A stretch of 7,698 nt of DNA from an uncultured Oscillospiraceae bacterium (lineage in GTDB: Bacteria; Bacillota; Clostridia; Oscillospirales; Oscillospiraceae). Under the pieces are notes generated by a model. That model saw only the letters and a list, made by a program, of their open reading frames with translations. It ran no database searches and had not been told where the DNA came from. Below, piece after piece: positions 1-5,879 of this stretch. Position 1 is the first letter of the stretch, and every line of letters begins with the position of its first letter. Location of the stretch: the NCBI GenBank assembly GCA_934574095.1, contig CAKTMW010000059.1:1-7698 (forward strand), read 5' to 3'. Position numbers and translations under genes: made by a program.

Positions 1-683
1 TAGCAGCGGCACTCCATGGCCGTGGCCAGCTCGTCGGCACGGCGGAAGGCGCTGATGAACAGCGGCACCAGAATGGGCACCAGGGCCTTGGCCCGCTGGA
101 AGATGTTGCCGGACTCGAAGTCCGCGCCGCGGGCCTTCTGGGCGGACATGATCTTGTCCGTCTCCTCGATGAGGGTGGGGATGAAGCGCAGGGCGATGGA
201 CATCATCATGGACAGCTCATGGATGGGCATTTTCAGCTTTTTCAGCGGAGACAGCAGGTGCTCCAGACCATCGGTCAGGCTGATGGGGCTGGTGGTATAG
301 GTCAGAAGGAAGGTGCCCATGATGAGCATGACGATGCGCAGCACCATGGCGATGGCGGAACGGATGCCCTCGTAGGTGATGTGGCGCAGCAGCCACACGT
401 CCGCCACCGGCGTTCCGCCGGAGAAGAACAGGTTCATGATGGCGGTGAAGGCCACGATGATATAGACCGGCTTCAATCCGCGGGTCAAAGCCTTATAGTG
501 GACCTTGGAGATGAGGATGCAGGCGGTCAGCACCACCGCCATGACGGCGTAGGTCAGGACACTCTTGGCGTTGAACAGCGCCACGATATAGAGAATGACG
601 CACAGCAGCTTGGTGCGGGGGTCCAGCCGGTGGATGAGGGTATTTCCGGGGAAATACTGACCCAGGGTGATATCCTTCAGCAT
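1..683 (-). CDS. ecfT: Energy-coupling factor transporter transmembrane protein EcfT (3' end outside window)
   Basis: EcfT is the membrane scaffold of ECF vitamin/micronutrient importers. It links the two ATPases to exchangeable substrate-binding S proteins. The protein starts MLKDITLGQYFPGNTLIHRL, a typical EcfT opening, and 227 codons are visible before the edge. Hydrophobic stretches at about residues 26-59, 72-87 and 111-129 fit membrane helices. The cytoplasmic coupling region carries the first Ala-Arg-Gly motif (AQKARGADF, Arg at about 185). The second motif region, RRADELATAMECRC, lies at the cut end; its usual A-R-G reads C-R-C, a variation I recall from clostridial homologues. The ATG (681-683) overlaps the ecfA2 stop by 7 bases in another frame, implying translational coupling. 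Usual family length is about 260-270 residues, so only some 40 are missing. Several plus-strand open frames across this gene are antisense shadows. Confidence 0.95.
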   Translation of the reverse strand, partial: MLKDITLGQYFPGNTLIHRLDPRTKLLCVILYIVALFNAKSVLTYAVMAVVLTACILISKVHYKALTRGLKPVYIIVAFTAIMNLFFSGGTPVADVWLLRHITYEGIRSAIAMVLRIVMLIMGTFLLTYTTSPISLTDGLEHLLSPLKKLKMPIHELSMMMSIALRFIPTLIEETDKIMSAQKARGADFESGNIFQRAKALVPILVPLFISAFRRADELATAMECRC

Positions 684-1543
684 AGGTCGCGGCCCCCTTT
701 CAGGGCGAGGAGCTGCTTTTGCAGCGCCTCCACCGTATAGACCGCCGGGTCGATGGCAACGCCCTTTTCATGGAGGGCGTGGGCGATCTTCGTCACCTGG
801 GGCACATCAAGGCCCACGGCTTCCAGCTCACGGGCGCGGGCGAACACCTCCGCGGGCGTGCCCTGCATGCGGACGCCGCCCTTGTCCAGCACAATGATGC
901 GCTGGGCGTTGCGGGCGATCTCCTCCATGCTGTGGCTGACCAGCACCACGGTGCTGCCGCGCTGGGTATGATAGTCCCGCAGGAGGGACAGGATATCCTC
1001 GCAGCCGCGGGGGTCGAGACCGGCGGTGGGCTCGTCCAGGATCAGCACCTCCGGCTCCATAGCCATAACGCCCGCGATGGCGACACGGCGCTTCTGGCCG
1101 CCGGACAGGGCGAAGGGGGACTTCTCCAGCACGTCGGCGCTGAGGCCCACGGCCTGCACCGACTGGCGCACCCGGCGGTCGATCTCCCCGTCGTCCAGGC
1201 CCATATTCTTGGGGCCGAAGGCCACGTCCTTATAGACCGTCTCCTCGAAGAGCTGGTACTCCGGATACTGGAACACCAGCCCCACCCGGAAGCGCACCTG
1301 ACGAATTTTCTTGGGGTCGGCCCAGATGTCCTGCCCGTTCAGGTAGATGTGGCCGTCCGTGGGCTTCAAAAGGCCGTTGAGGTGCTGGATGAGGGTGGAT
1401 TTGCCGCTGCCGGTATGGCCGATGACGCCCAGAAACTCGCCCGGCAGGATATCCAGCGACATATCCTGTACGGCGCTGCGCTGGAAGGGCGTTCCGGCGC
1501 TATACGTATGTGTCAGATGATCGACACGAATGATGGGTTCCAA
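677..1543 (-). CDS. ecfA2: Energy-coupling factor transporter ATPase EcfA2 (TTG start)
   Basis: This is one of the two ABC ATPases that power the ECF transporter by binding and hydrolysing ATP as an EcfA1/EcfA2 heterodimer under EcfT. With a TTG start at 1541-1543 it has 288 residues, the usual EcfA2 length, and begins (M)EPIIRVDHLTHTYSAG. Visible motifs are Walker A GHTGSGKST (42-50), the Q-loop region VFQYPEYQLF (90-99, Gln92), signature LSGGQKRR (146-153), Walker B VLILDEPTAGLDP (166-178, Glu171 catalytic) and H-loop His204. An ATG 49 codons upstream (1690) is in frame, but the added sequence is made of palindromic repeats and lacks family similarity, so TTG with its own GAGG site is preferred. 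It overlaps ecfT by 7 bases. Unusually it lies 398 bp from ecfA1, where these genes are normally adjacent. Confidence 0.95.
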   Translation of the reverse strand: MEPIIRVDHLTHTYSAGTPFQRSAVQDMSLDILPGEFLGVIGHTGSGKSTLIQHLNGLLKPTDGHIYLNGQDIWADPKKIRQVRFRVGLVFQYPEYQLFEETVYKDVAFGPKNMGLDDGEIDRRVRQSVQAVGLSADVLEKSPFALSGGQKRRVAIAGVMAMEPEVLILDEPTAGLDPRGCEDILSLLRDYHTQRGSTVVLVSHSMEEIARNAQRIIVLDKGGVRMQGTPAEVFARARELEAVGLDVPQVTKIAHALHEKGVAIDPAVYTVEALQKQLLALKGGRDLC

Positions 1544-1552
1544 TGTTGGGTT

Positions 1553-1557
1553 CCTCG
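1553..1557 (-). promoter_or_regulatory. Ribosome binding site deciding the TTG start of ecfA2
   Basis: On the minus strand CGAGG lies 9 bases before TTG (1543-1541). No ATG or GTG start with a comparable site is seen at the position where EcfA2 homology begins. This supports TTG as the initiator rather than the in-frame ATG at 1690. Confidence 0.6.
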
Positions 1558-1568
1558 TTTCATTAAAA

Positions 1569-1598
1569 TTGTCGAAAAATCTTCGATTTTTTCGACAA
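1569..1598. repeat. Inverted repeat, 13-14 bp arms, just upstream of ecfA2
   Basis: TTGTCGAAAAATC and GATTTTTTCGACAA are inverted copies around a 3-base TTC centre, with one extra T in the right arm. On the minus strand the hairpin is followed by TTTTAATG, so it resembles a weak, A/T-rich intrinsic terminator or attenuator ending about 25 bases before the ecfA2 start. It could equally be part of a dispersed repeat. Confidence 0.6.
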
Positions 1599-1653
1599 AA
1601 GGACTTGCGGCCGGCTGCGCGCGTCCTTCGGACACACTGGCGGCCGAGAAGTA

Positions 1654-1682
1654 TTTTTCTGACGCACATGTCGTCAGAAAAA
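1654..1682. repeat. Perfect 10-bp inverted repeat
   Basis: TTTTTCTGAC (1654-1663) and GTCAGAAAAA (1673-1682) are exact inverted copies around a 9-base loop. The A/T outer half and GC inner half would allow a hairpin with a T-run in either direction. It could be a weak bidirectional terminator, a protein-binding palindrome or a dispersed repeat; the sequence does not decide. Confidence 0.55.
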
Positions 1683-1694
1683 TGATTCAATTCT

Positions 1695-1714
1695 TTCGCG
1701 TCTACGGACGCGAA
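1695..1714. repeat. Perfect 8-bp hairpin with TACG loop
   Basis: TTCGCGTC (1695-1702) and GACGCGAA (1707-1714) are exact inverted copies around a 4-base TACG loop. It is 12 bp from the preceding palindrome (1654-1682). No T-run follows closely on either strand, so a terminator role is not supported. Confidence 0.55.
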
Positions 1715-1771
1715 CTCTGCGAGGCTTTTTCACAGGGGTTATTTTCTATTGCAGCAAGACAGGGTATCGGA

Positions 1772-1800
1772 CGGCGGGGCACATGGGCCCCACCCTACGG
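1772..1800 (+). repeat. CCCTAC-family palindromic repeat, copy 1
   Basis: GGCGGGGC (1773-1780), a 6-base loop and GCCCCACC (1787-1794) form a hairpin with one mismatch (A at 1792). The 3' arm runs directly into CCTACGG. The 29 bases match 7134-7162 at 28 positions, differing only at 1792. Such similarity in two unrelated intergenic regions indicates a dispersed repeat family. Confidence 0.8.
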
Positions 1801-1821
1801 AGGGGGGATCGATGGTTGGGT

Positions 1822-1866
1822 GTAGGGGCGGGGTATCGGGTGGGAGGGGTAGAACCCCTCCCCTAC
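1822..1866 (+). repeat. CCCTAC-family palindromic repeat, copy 2, with outer inverted arms
   Basis: An inner perfect hairpin, GGGAGGGGT (1842-1850), loop AGA, ACCCCTCCC (1854-1862), runs into CTAC. An outer pair, GTAGGGG (1822-1828) and CCCCTAC (1860-1866), are exact inverted copies. The region therefore looks like two family members in opposite orientation pressed together, the left one (GTAGGGGCGGGG) reading on the minus strand. Confidence 0.7.
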
Positions 1867-1892
1867 GCACGTTCAACGTACATGATCCGGCA

Positions 1893-1918
1893 GGCGGCGA
1901 GCACGCCGCCCCCTACGG
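1893..1918 (+). repeat. CCCTAC-family palindromic repeat, copy 3
   Basis: GGCGGCG (1893-1899), loop AGCA and CGCCGCC (1904-1910) form a perfect 7-bp GC-only hairpin followed directly by CCCTACGG (1911-1918). Arm and loop bases differ from copies 1 and 2, but the architecture of hairpin plus 3' CCCTACGG is the same. It lies 24 bp past the ecfA1 stop codon on the transcribed strand and could also act as a 3' hairpin for that message. Confidence 0.7.
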
Positions 1919-1941
1919 GTGGTTTCAGGGAGGTGCCGTGG

Positions 1942-2787
1942 TTATCGCAATGCTTTGCAGATGGCGGCGGCGCAGGCGTCGACGGTGAGGGCGTCCAGCG
2001 GCACGTCCATGCCGCCTTTCCGCAGGCCGTACAACAGCTCCACCGTGTCGGGGGTCGCAAGGCCCATGGCGCGGAGGGCTTCCACCTGGGTGAACACCTC
2101 CGCCGGAGCGCCGTCCATCACCAGCTTGCCGTCGTTCATGACGATGAGACGGTCGGCGTCCATGGCCTCGTCCATATGGTGGGTGATGAGGACCACGGTG
2201 ATGCCCCGCTCTTTATTTAATGTGCGGATGGCGGAGAGCACCTCGCGCCGTCCGGCAGGGTCCAGCATGGCGGTGGCCTCGTCCAGGACGATGCACTCCG
2301 GGGCCATGGCGATGACACCGGCGATGGCCACCCGCTGCTTCTGTCCGCCGGAGAGAAGATGGGGCGCGTGGCGGGTAAATTCCGACATACCCACCGCCGC
2401 CAGCGCGTCGTCCACGCGGCGGCGGATCTCCTCGCTGGGAACGCCCAGATTCTCCGGGGCGAAGGCCACGTCCTCCTCCACCACATTGGCGACGATCTGG
2501 TTATCCGGGTTCTGGAACACCATGCCCACCCGGCGGCGAATCTCCAGCAGCAGGGTCTCATCCTTGGTGTCCATGCCCTCGATATACACCGCGCCGCCGC
2601 TGGGCAGCAGCACCGCGTTCATATGCTTGGCCAGAGTGGATTTGCCGGAGCCGTTATGGCCCAGCACCACCACGAAGCTGCCCTTTTTAATGGACAGCGA
2701 TACGTCCTCCAGCGCGGCGGTGGAGGGCTGTCCCTCCTCCGCCGGATAGGTGAAGGAGAGATGCTCGGTTTGCAGCATTGTTGACAT
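1942..2787 (-). CDS. ecfA1: Energy-coupling factor transporter ATPase EcfA1
   Basis: This is the partner ATPase of EcfA2 in the ECF importer. Its 281 residues equal the usual EcfA1 length. It begins MSTMLQTEHLSFTYPAEEGQ. Motifs: Walker A GHNGSGKST (43-51), Q-loop region VFQNPDNQIVA (90-100, Gln92), signature LSGGQKQR (145-152), Walker B CIVLDEATAMLDP (165-177, Glu170 catalytic) and H-loop His203. The FQNPDNQ Q-loop and the DEATAMLDP Walker B variant are typical of EcfA1, against FQYPEYQ and DEPTAGLDP in EcfA2. The chosen ATG (2785-2787) is the first in-frame one next to family homology; its AAGGA site is about 13 bases away, rather far. ATG at codon 4 is a possible alternative but even farther. 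An open frame continues upstream to 3231, but that part overlaps the methyltransferase gene in another frame and is a shadow. Only 29 bp separate it from the methyltransferase, so the two are probably co-transcribed. Confidence 0.95.
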   Translation of the reverse strand: MSTMLQTEHLSFTYPAEEGQPSTAALEDVSLSIKKGSFVVVLGHNGSGKSTLAKHMNAVLLPSGGAVYIEGMDTKDETLLLEIRRRVGMVFQNPDNQIVANVVEEDVAFAPENLGVPSEEIRRRVDDALAAVGMSEFTRHAPHLLSGGQKQRVAIAGVIAMAPECIVLDEATAMLDPAGRREVLSAIRTLNKERGITVVLITHHMDEAMDADRLIVMNDGKLVMDGAPAEVFTQVEALRAMGLATPDTVELLYGLRKGGMDVPLDALTVDACAAAICKALR

Positions 2788-2816
2788 AATCGTTATCGTT
2801 TCCTTATGAAATGGTA

Positions 2817-3680
2817 TTACTCGCTGACCCAGCGGCCTGTGGCGCCGCAGGGCAGCGCCATGCCGGACTCGGTACAGGGCAGGCCCAGCTCGTCCCACGT
2901 GACCCTGCCGCCGAAGCGCCGGCAGGCCAGCAGGTGCAGGATATAGCCCAGCACGGAGGGGGCCAGGCCGGTGGTATAGCTGTTGATGATGACGAACAGG
3001 GGCTGATCCGACAGCACCTGCATGCACAGCTTCACGAAGGGATACAGGCTGTCCTCCAGCTTCCACACCTCGCCGGAGGGGCCCCGGCCATAGCTGGGAG
3101 GATCCATGATGATGGCGTCGTAGGTCTTGCCCCGGCGAATCTCCCGCTCCACGAACTTGGCGCAGTCGTCCACGATCCAGCGGATGGGCGCGTCGGCAAG
3201 GCCGGAGAGTTTGGCATTCTCTTTCGCCCACGCCACCATACCCTTGGCTGCGTCTACATGGCAGACGCTGGCACCCGCCTTGGCGCAGGCTACGGTGGCG
3301 CCGCCGGTATAGGCGAACAGGTTCAGCACACGGATGGGACGCCCCGCGCTGCGGATGGCGTTCATGGCAAAGTCCCAGTTGGCGGCCTGCTCCGGGAACA
3401 GGCCCGTATGCTTGAAGTTCATGGGCTTCACCTGAAAGGTCAGCTCCTTATAGCGGATGGGCCAGCTCTGGGGCAGGTCGTTTTTCTCCCAATGGCCGCC
3501 GCCGGTGGCGCTTCGGCTATAACGGGCGTTGGCCTGCCGCCACAACTTTGAGCGCTTGTCTGCCTCCCAGATGGCCTGGGGGTCAGGTCGCACCAGAATC
3601 TGGCGTCCCCAGCGCTCCAGTTTTTCTCCGCCGCCGCAGGAGAGCAATTCGTAATCCTGCCAGCCGTCCGCGATCCACAT
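2817..3680 (-). CDS. Class I SAM-dependent methyltransferase, RlmI/RlmK-like
   Basis: A 287-residue Rossmann-fold methyltransferase resembling the catalytic domain of the rRNA methyltransferases RlmI and RlmK (Methyltrans_SAM-type). Visible: HTGLFPEQAANW (91-102), typical just before the SAM domain; motif I NLFAYTGGAT (120-129); motif II acidic residue in HVDAAKG (Asp143); motif III VDD (170-172); motif IV DPPSYGRGP (193-201). The N-terminal PUA domain of full-length RlmI is absent. Where RlmI-type m5C enzymes carry a motif VI cysteine, this protein reads INSYTTGL (232-239) with no cysteine, so C5-cytosine methylation is doubtful and the substrate is unknown. Start ATG (3678-3680) has GGAGG (3691-3695) 10 bases upstream, and the protein then opens MWIADGWQDYELL. 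An earlier in-frame ATG at 3773 lies upstream of the promoter and is rejected. It is the promoter-proximal gene of the ecf transcription unit. Confidence 0.88.
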   Translation of the reverse strand: MWIADGWQDYELLSCGGGEKLERWGRQILVRPDPQAIWEADKRSKLWRQANARYSRSATGGGHWEKNDLPQSWPIRYKELTFQVKPMNFKHTGLFPEQAANWDFAMNAIRSAGRPIRVLNLFAYTGGATVACAKAGASVCHVDAAKGMVAWAKENAKLSGLADAPIRWIVDDCAKFVEREIRRGKTYDAIIMDPPSYGRGPSGEVWKLEDSLYPFVKLCMQVLSDQPLFVIINSYTTGLAPSVLGYILHLLACRRFGGRVTWDELGLPCTESGMALPCGATGRWVSE

Positions 3681-3716
3681 AACCCATTTTCCTCCATACA
3701 GATAATAAATCAGTTT

Positions 3717-3745
3717 ATTATACATCGGTACGCCGCCGCCGTCAA
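3717..3745 (-). promoter_or_regulatory. Sigma-A promoter of the methyltransferase-ecf operon
   Basis: Read on the minus strand, TTGACG (3745-3740) and a perfect TATAAT (3722-3717) are separated by exactly 17 bases. Only one position of the two hexamers departs from consensus. Transcription would start near 3710, leaving about 30 bases of leader before the methyltransferase ATG at 3680, with a GGAGG site between. This is the strongest promoter-like sequence in the window. Confidence 0.85.
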
Positions 3746-3825
3746 GCTTGCAAAGGGCCACGGACGGCGGCATTTTCCGCCTGTTCTGGAGATGTTACAA
3801 AAAATTTACCACTTTTTTACCGGGC

Positions 3826-3845
3826 GTTGCCCTTTTGCGGGCAAC
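3826..3845. repeat. 7-bp hairpin in the portal leader
   Basis: GTTGCCC (3826-3832) and GGGCAAC (3839-3845) are exact inverted copies around TTTTGC. Three more pairs are possible (CGG at 3821-3823 with CCG at 3846-3848) across a 2-base bulge. There is no T-run after it on either strand, so an intrinsic terminator is unlikely. Confidence 0.5.
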
Positions 3846-3847
3846 CC

Positions 3848-3889
3848 GTCTCCGCCGTGGCCGTAAGGATGCGGAGACCGGCTCCACGG
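3848..3889. repeat. Two interlocking inverted repeats upstream of the portal gene
   Basis: GTCTCCGC (3848-3855) pairs exactly with GCGGAGAC (3871-3878). CCGTGG (3855-3860) pairs exactly with CCACGG (3884-3889). The two pairings interlock and share base 3855, so in RNA they would form either alternative hairpins or a pseudoknot-like fold about 17-30 bases before the portal ribosome site. A regulatory role is only a possibility. Confidence 0.45.
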
Positions 3890-3917
3890 TATCCCAAATA
3901 TCTGCAAGGAGGTACGT

Positions 3918-5879
3918 ATGGAACACAACGACACGGCGCAGTCCGTCATTGCCCGCGACGCGGCGGCAGCTATGGCGGCGGCGGACGCGCTTCCGGCGCG
4001 GCCCAGGATCGGCCCGGAGGAGCTGCGTAGGGCCAACGACATTCTGAAAACCTATAAAGCGGGCAAGACCCGGCTGGAGCAGAGGATCATCGACAACGAG
4101 CAGTTCTGGAAGCTGCGCCACTGGGAGCAGATGGAAAAGGAGGGGCAGGGCGGCAACAGCGGCGACCCCCAGCCTGCCAGCGGCTGGCTGGTGAACTGCA
4201 TCCTGTCCAAGCACGCCGACGCCATGGATTGCTATCCCGCTCCCACGGTGCTGCCCCGCGAGCCGGACGACCGGCAGGAGGCCCAGCGGCTGAGCCGCAT
4301 CCTGCCGGTGGTGCTGAAGAAGAACCAGTTCAAGCGGACGTATTCCTCCGCCTGGTGGTACAAGCTGAAGTCCGGCTGCGCCGTGTACGGCGTGTTCTGG
4401 GACGGCACGAAGCTGGGCGGGCTGGGGGACATCAGCGTGAAGCGGATGGACCTTTTGAACCTGTTCTGGGAGCCGGGCGTGACGGACATTCAGGACAGCG
4501 CACACTTCTTCTCCACGGAGCTGGTGGACAACGGCAAGCTGCTGGCGGAGTATCCCCAGCTGGAGGGCAAGCTGGGACGGGGCAATTTCACGTTGAGCCG
4601 CTATCTCTACGACGACACGGTGGACACCAGCAACAAGTCGCTGGTGGTGGACTGGTACTATCACACCAGCGTGGAGGGCAGAAAGGTACTGCAATACTGC
4701 AAGTACGCGGGGGAAACGGTGCTGTATGCCACGGAGAACGACACGGTTCAGCCCACCGAGACGCAGCTGATGGGCGCGGACGAAAATGGCCGTCCCGTGA
4801 TGGGGCAGGTGCCCTGCGGCCCCAGCATGGCCCAGCGGGGCTGGTACGACCACGGGAAATACCCCTTCGTGTTCGACGTGCTGTTCCCGGAGGAGGGGAC
4901 GCCCTGCGGCTACGGCTACATCGACCTGTGCAAGAGCCCCCAGAAGCAGATCGACCTGATGAATCAGGCCATCCTGAAAAACACGCTGGCCAACGCCACG
5001 CCCCGGTTCTTCATCCGCTCCGACGGCGCGGTGAACGAAAACGAGTACGCCGACTGGACGCGGCCCTTTGTCCACACCAACGGCAATCTGGGCAGCGACT
5101 CCATCGCGCCCATCCGGGCGGGCAGTCTGGACAGCGTGTATGTGGCGATCCTGAACAACAAGATCGGCGAGATGAAGGAGACGGCAGGCAACCGGGACGT
5201 GGCCAACGGCGGCACTGCCTCCGGCGTAACGGCAGGCACCGCCATCGCCGCCTTGCAGGAGAGCAGTGGCAAGCTGAGCCGCAACATGATCGACGACGGG
5301 TACGAGGCCTTTGCCGACGTGGTGACGCTGTGCATCGAGCTGATCCGCCAGTTCTATGAGCTGCCCCGGCAGTTCCGGCTGCTGGGCGCCATGGGAACGG
5401 AGGAGTTCGTCAGCTATGACCGCAGCGGCCTGCTGCCCAGGGTGATGGACGACGGCGTGAACGTGTCCTACCGGGTGCCGGAGTTCGATCTGGAGATCGG
5501 CGCGGAGCGGGAGAGCCCCTACCGCACGGCGGAGGCCAATCAGCTGGCCTTGCAGCTGTTCCAGATGGGCTTCTTCCGGGAGGACCTGGCAGACCAGGCG
5601 CTGCGCTGTCTGGAGCTGATGGAATTCAAGAACAAGGATCAGCTGGCCCGGATCATCTCCGGCGGTCAGACCCAGGCCAGAGAGATCGCGGCGCTGCGGC
5701 AGCAGCTTTTGCAGCTGGCCCAGGTGGTGGACGAGGCAAAGGGCACCCATCTGGCGGAGACGCTGACAGCGGAACAGGCAGGCGGCGAAGCCGCCCCCGG
5801 CAGCGCCGTGAAGGCGGCGTCCGCCGACGCCATGGCGCGCAGCCGCCAGCAGTCCAGAGAGGTGGTGCGGCCCCGGTGA
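3918..5879 (+). CDS. Phage portal protein
   Basis: The portal is the dodecameric ring at one capsid vertex through which DNA enters and leaves; it nucleates head assembly and docks the terminase. The 653-residue protein resembles the long portals found with N4-gp56-type capsids (P22-like in general plan). Conserved-looking parts: an N-terminal helix region NDILKTYKAGKTRLEQRI (about 38-55); GWLVNCILSKHADAMDCYP (about 92-110); LFWEPGVTDIQDSAHFFSTE (about 182-201), the region corresponding to DPxAxDIxxAR in relatives; YGYIDLCKSPQKQIDLMNQA (about 331-350); and the stem-like GNRDVANGGTASGVTAGTAI (about 424-443) followed by KLSRNMIDDGY. The C-terminus is a likely coiled coil (REIAALRQQLLQLAQVVDEA, about 585-604) and then a low-complexity tail rich in Ala. 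ATG 3918 follows AAGGAGGT. The stop overlaps the next start (GTGA). No terminase gene precedes it. Assigned from recognised family character, not a search. Confidence 0.85.
   Translation: MEHNDTAQSVIARDAAAAMAAADALPARPRIGPEELRRANDILKTYKAGKTRLEQRIIDNEQFWKLRHWEQMEKEGQGGNSGDPQPASGWLVNCILSKHADAMDCYPAPTVLPREPDDRQEAQRLSRILPVVLKKNQFKRTYSSAWWYKLKSGCAVYGVFWDGTKLGGLGDISVKRMDLLNLFWEPGVTDIQDSAHFFSTELVDNGKLLAEYPQLEGKLGRGNFTLSRYLYDDTVDTSNKSLVVDWYYHTSVEGRKVLQYCKYAGETVLYATENDTVQPTETQLMGADENGRPVMGQVPCGPSMAQRGWYDHGKYPFVFDVLFPEEGTPCGYGYIDLCKSPQKQIDLMNQAILKNTLANATPRFFIRSDGAVNENEYADWTRPFVHTNGNLGSDSIAPIRAGSLDSVYVAILNNKIGEMKETAGNRDVANGGTASGVTAGTAIAALQESSGKLSRNMIDDGYEAFADVVTLCIELIRQFYELPRQFRLLGAMGTEEFVSYDRSGLLPRVMDDGVNVSYRVPEFDLEIGAERESPYRTAEANQLALQLFQMGFFREDLADQALRCLELMEFKNKDQLARIISGGQTQAREIAALRQQLLQLAQVVDEAKGTHLAETLTAEQAGGEAAPGSAVKAASADAMARSRQQSREVVRPR

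Larger units (their letters stand above)
1544..1941. other. 398-bp non-coding island between ecfA1 and ecfA2, rich in palindromes
   Basis: No convincing gene is present. Open frames here only give translations of repeats, for example RRGTWAPPYG at 1771-1800. The stretch falls into two parts. Positions 1569-1714 hold three separate inverted repeats with A/T-rich or mixed arms. Positions 1772-1918 hold three GC-rich hairpins of the CCCTAC family described below. No clear promoter for ecfA2 was found on the minus strand, so ecfA2-ecfT may depend on read-through from ecfA1 across these structures. That is inference. Confidence 0.8.
3746..3917. other. Divergent intergenic region and portal-gene leader
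   Basis: These 172 bp lie between the minus-strand promoter and the portal ATG. No gene is visible, and no good plus-strand promoter either; A/T-rich bases at 3795-3820 give only poor -10/-35 matches. A strong AAGGAGGT site (3906-3913) lies 4-5 bases before the portal ATG (3918). Positions 3821-3889 contain overlapping inverted repeats listed separately. No tRNA 3' end or other recognisable integration site is present. Confidence 0.6.

Noticed and set aside
719..1825. A 368-codon plus-strand open frame antisense to ecfA2
   Set aside because: It is the complement of a well-supported ABC ATPase gene and then runs into palindromic repeats; no ribosome site or family similarity.
1772..1918. Possible CRISPR array because of repeated GC hairpins
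   Set aside because: Only three imperfect units with unequal spacing and unlike sequences; no constant repeat with unique spacers and no cas genes.
2788..3231. N-terminal extension of EcfA1 to a 429-residue protein
   Set aside because: The added part lies inside the methyltransferase gene in another frame and has an arginine-rich shadow composition; EcfA1 at 281 residues is already full length.
2817..3680. Phage- or defence-associated DNA methyltransferase
   Set aside because: The motifs (HTGLFPEQAANW, NLFAYTGG, DPPSYGRGP) fit the rRNA-type RlmI/RlmK group rather than DNA methyltransferases, and no restriction gene is nearby.
3826..3845. Intrinsic terminator upstream of the portal gene
   Set aside because: The hairpin has no following T-run on either strand, and both neighbouring genes point away from it.
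3746..3917. Prophage attachment site at the left boundary
   Set aside because: No tRNA end, no integrase and no matching direct repeat within the window; the right end of the element is not included, so it cannot be tested here.
3795..5750. A 651-codon open frame on the minus strand opposite the portal gene
   Set aside because: Its His/Leu/Gln/Val-rich translation mirrors the portal's codon pattern in GC-rich DNA, it resembles no family, and the plus-strand frame has clear portal features and a strong ribosome site.
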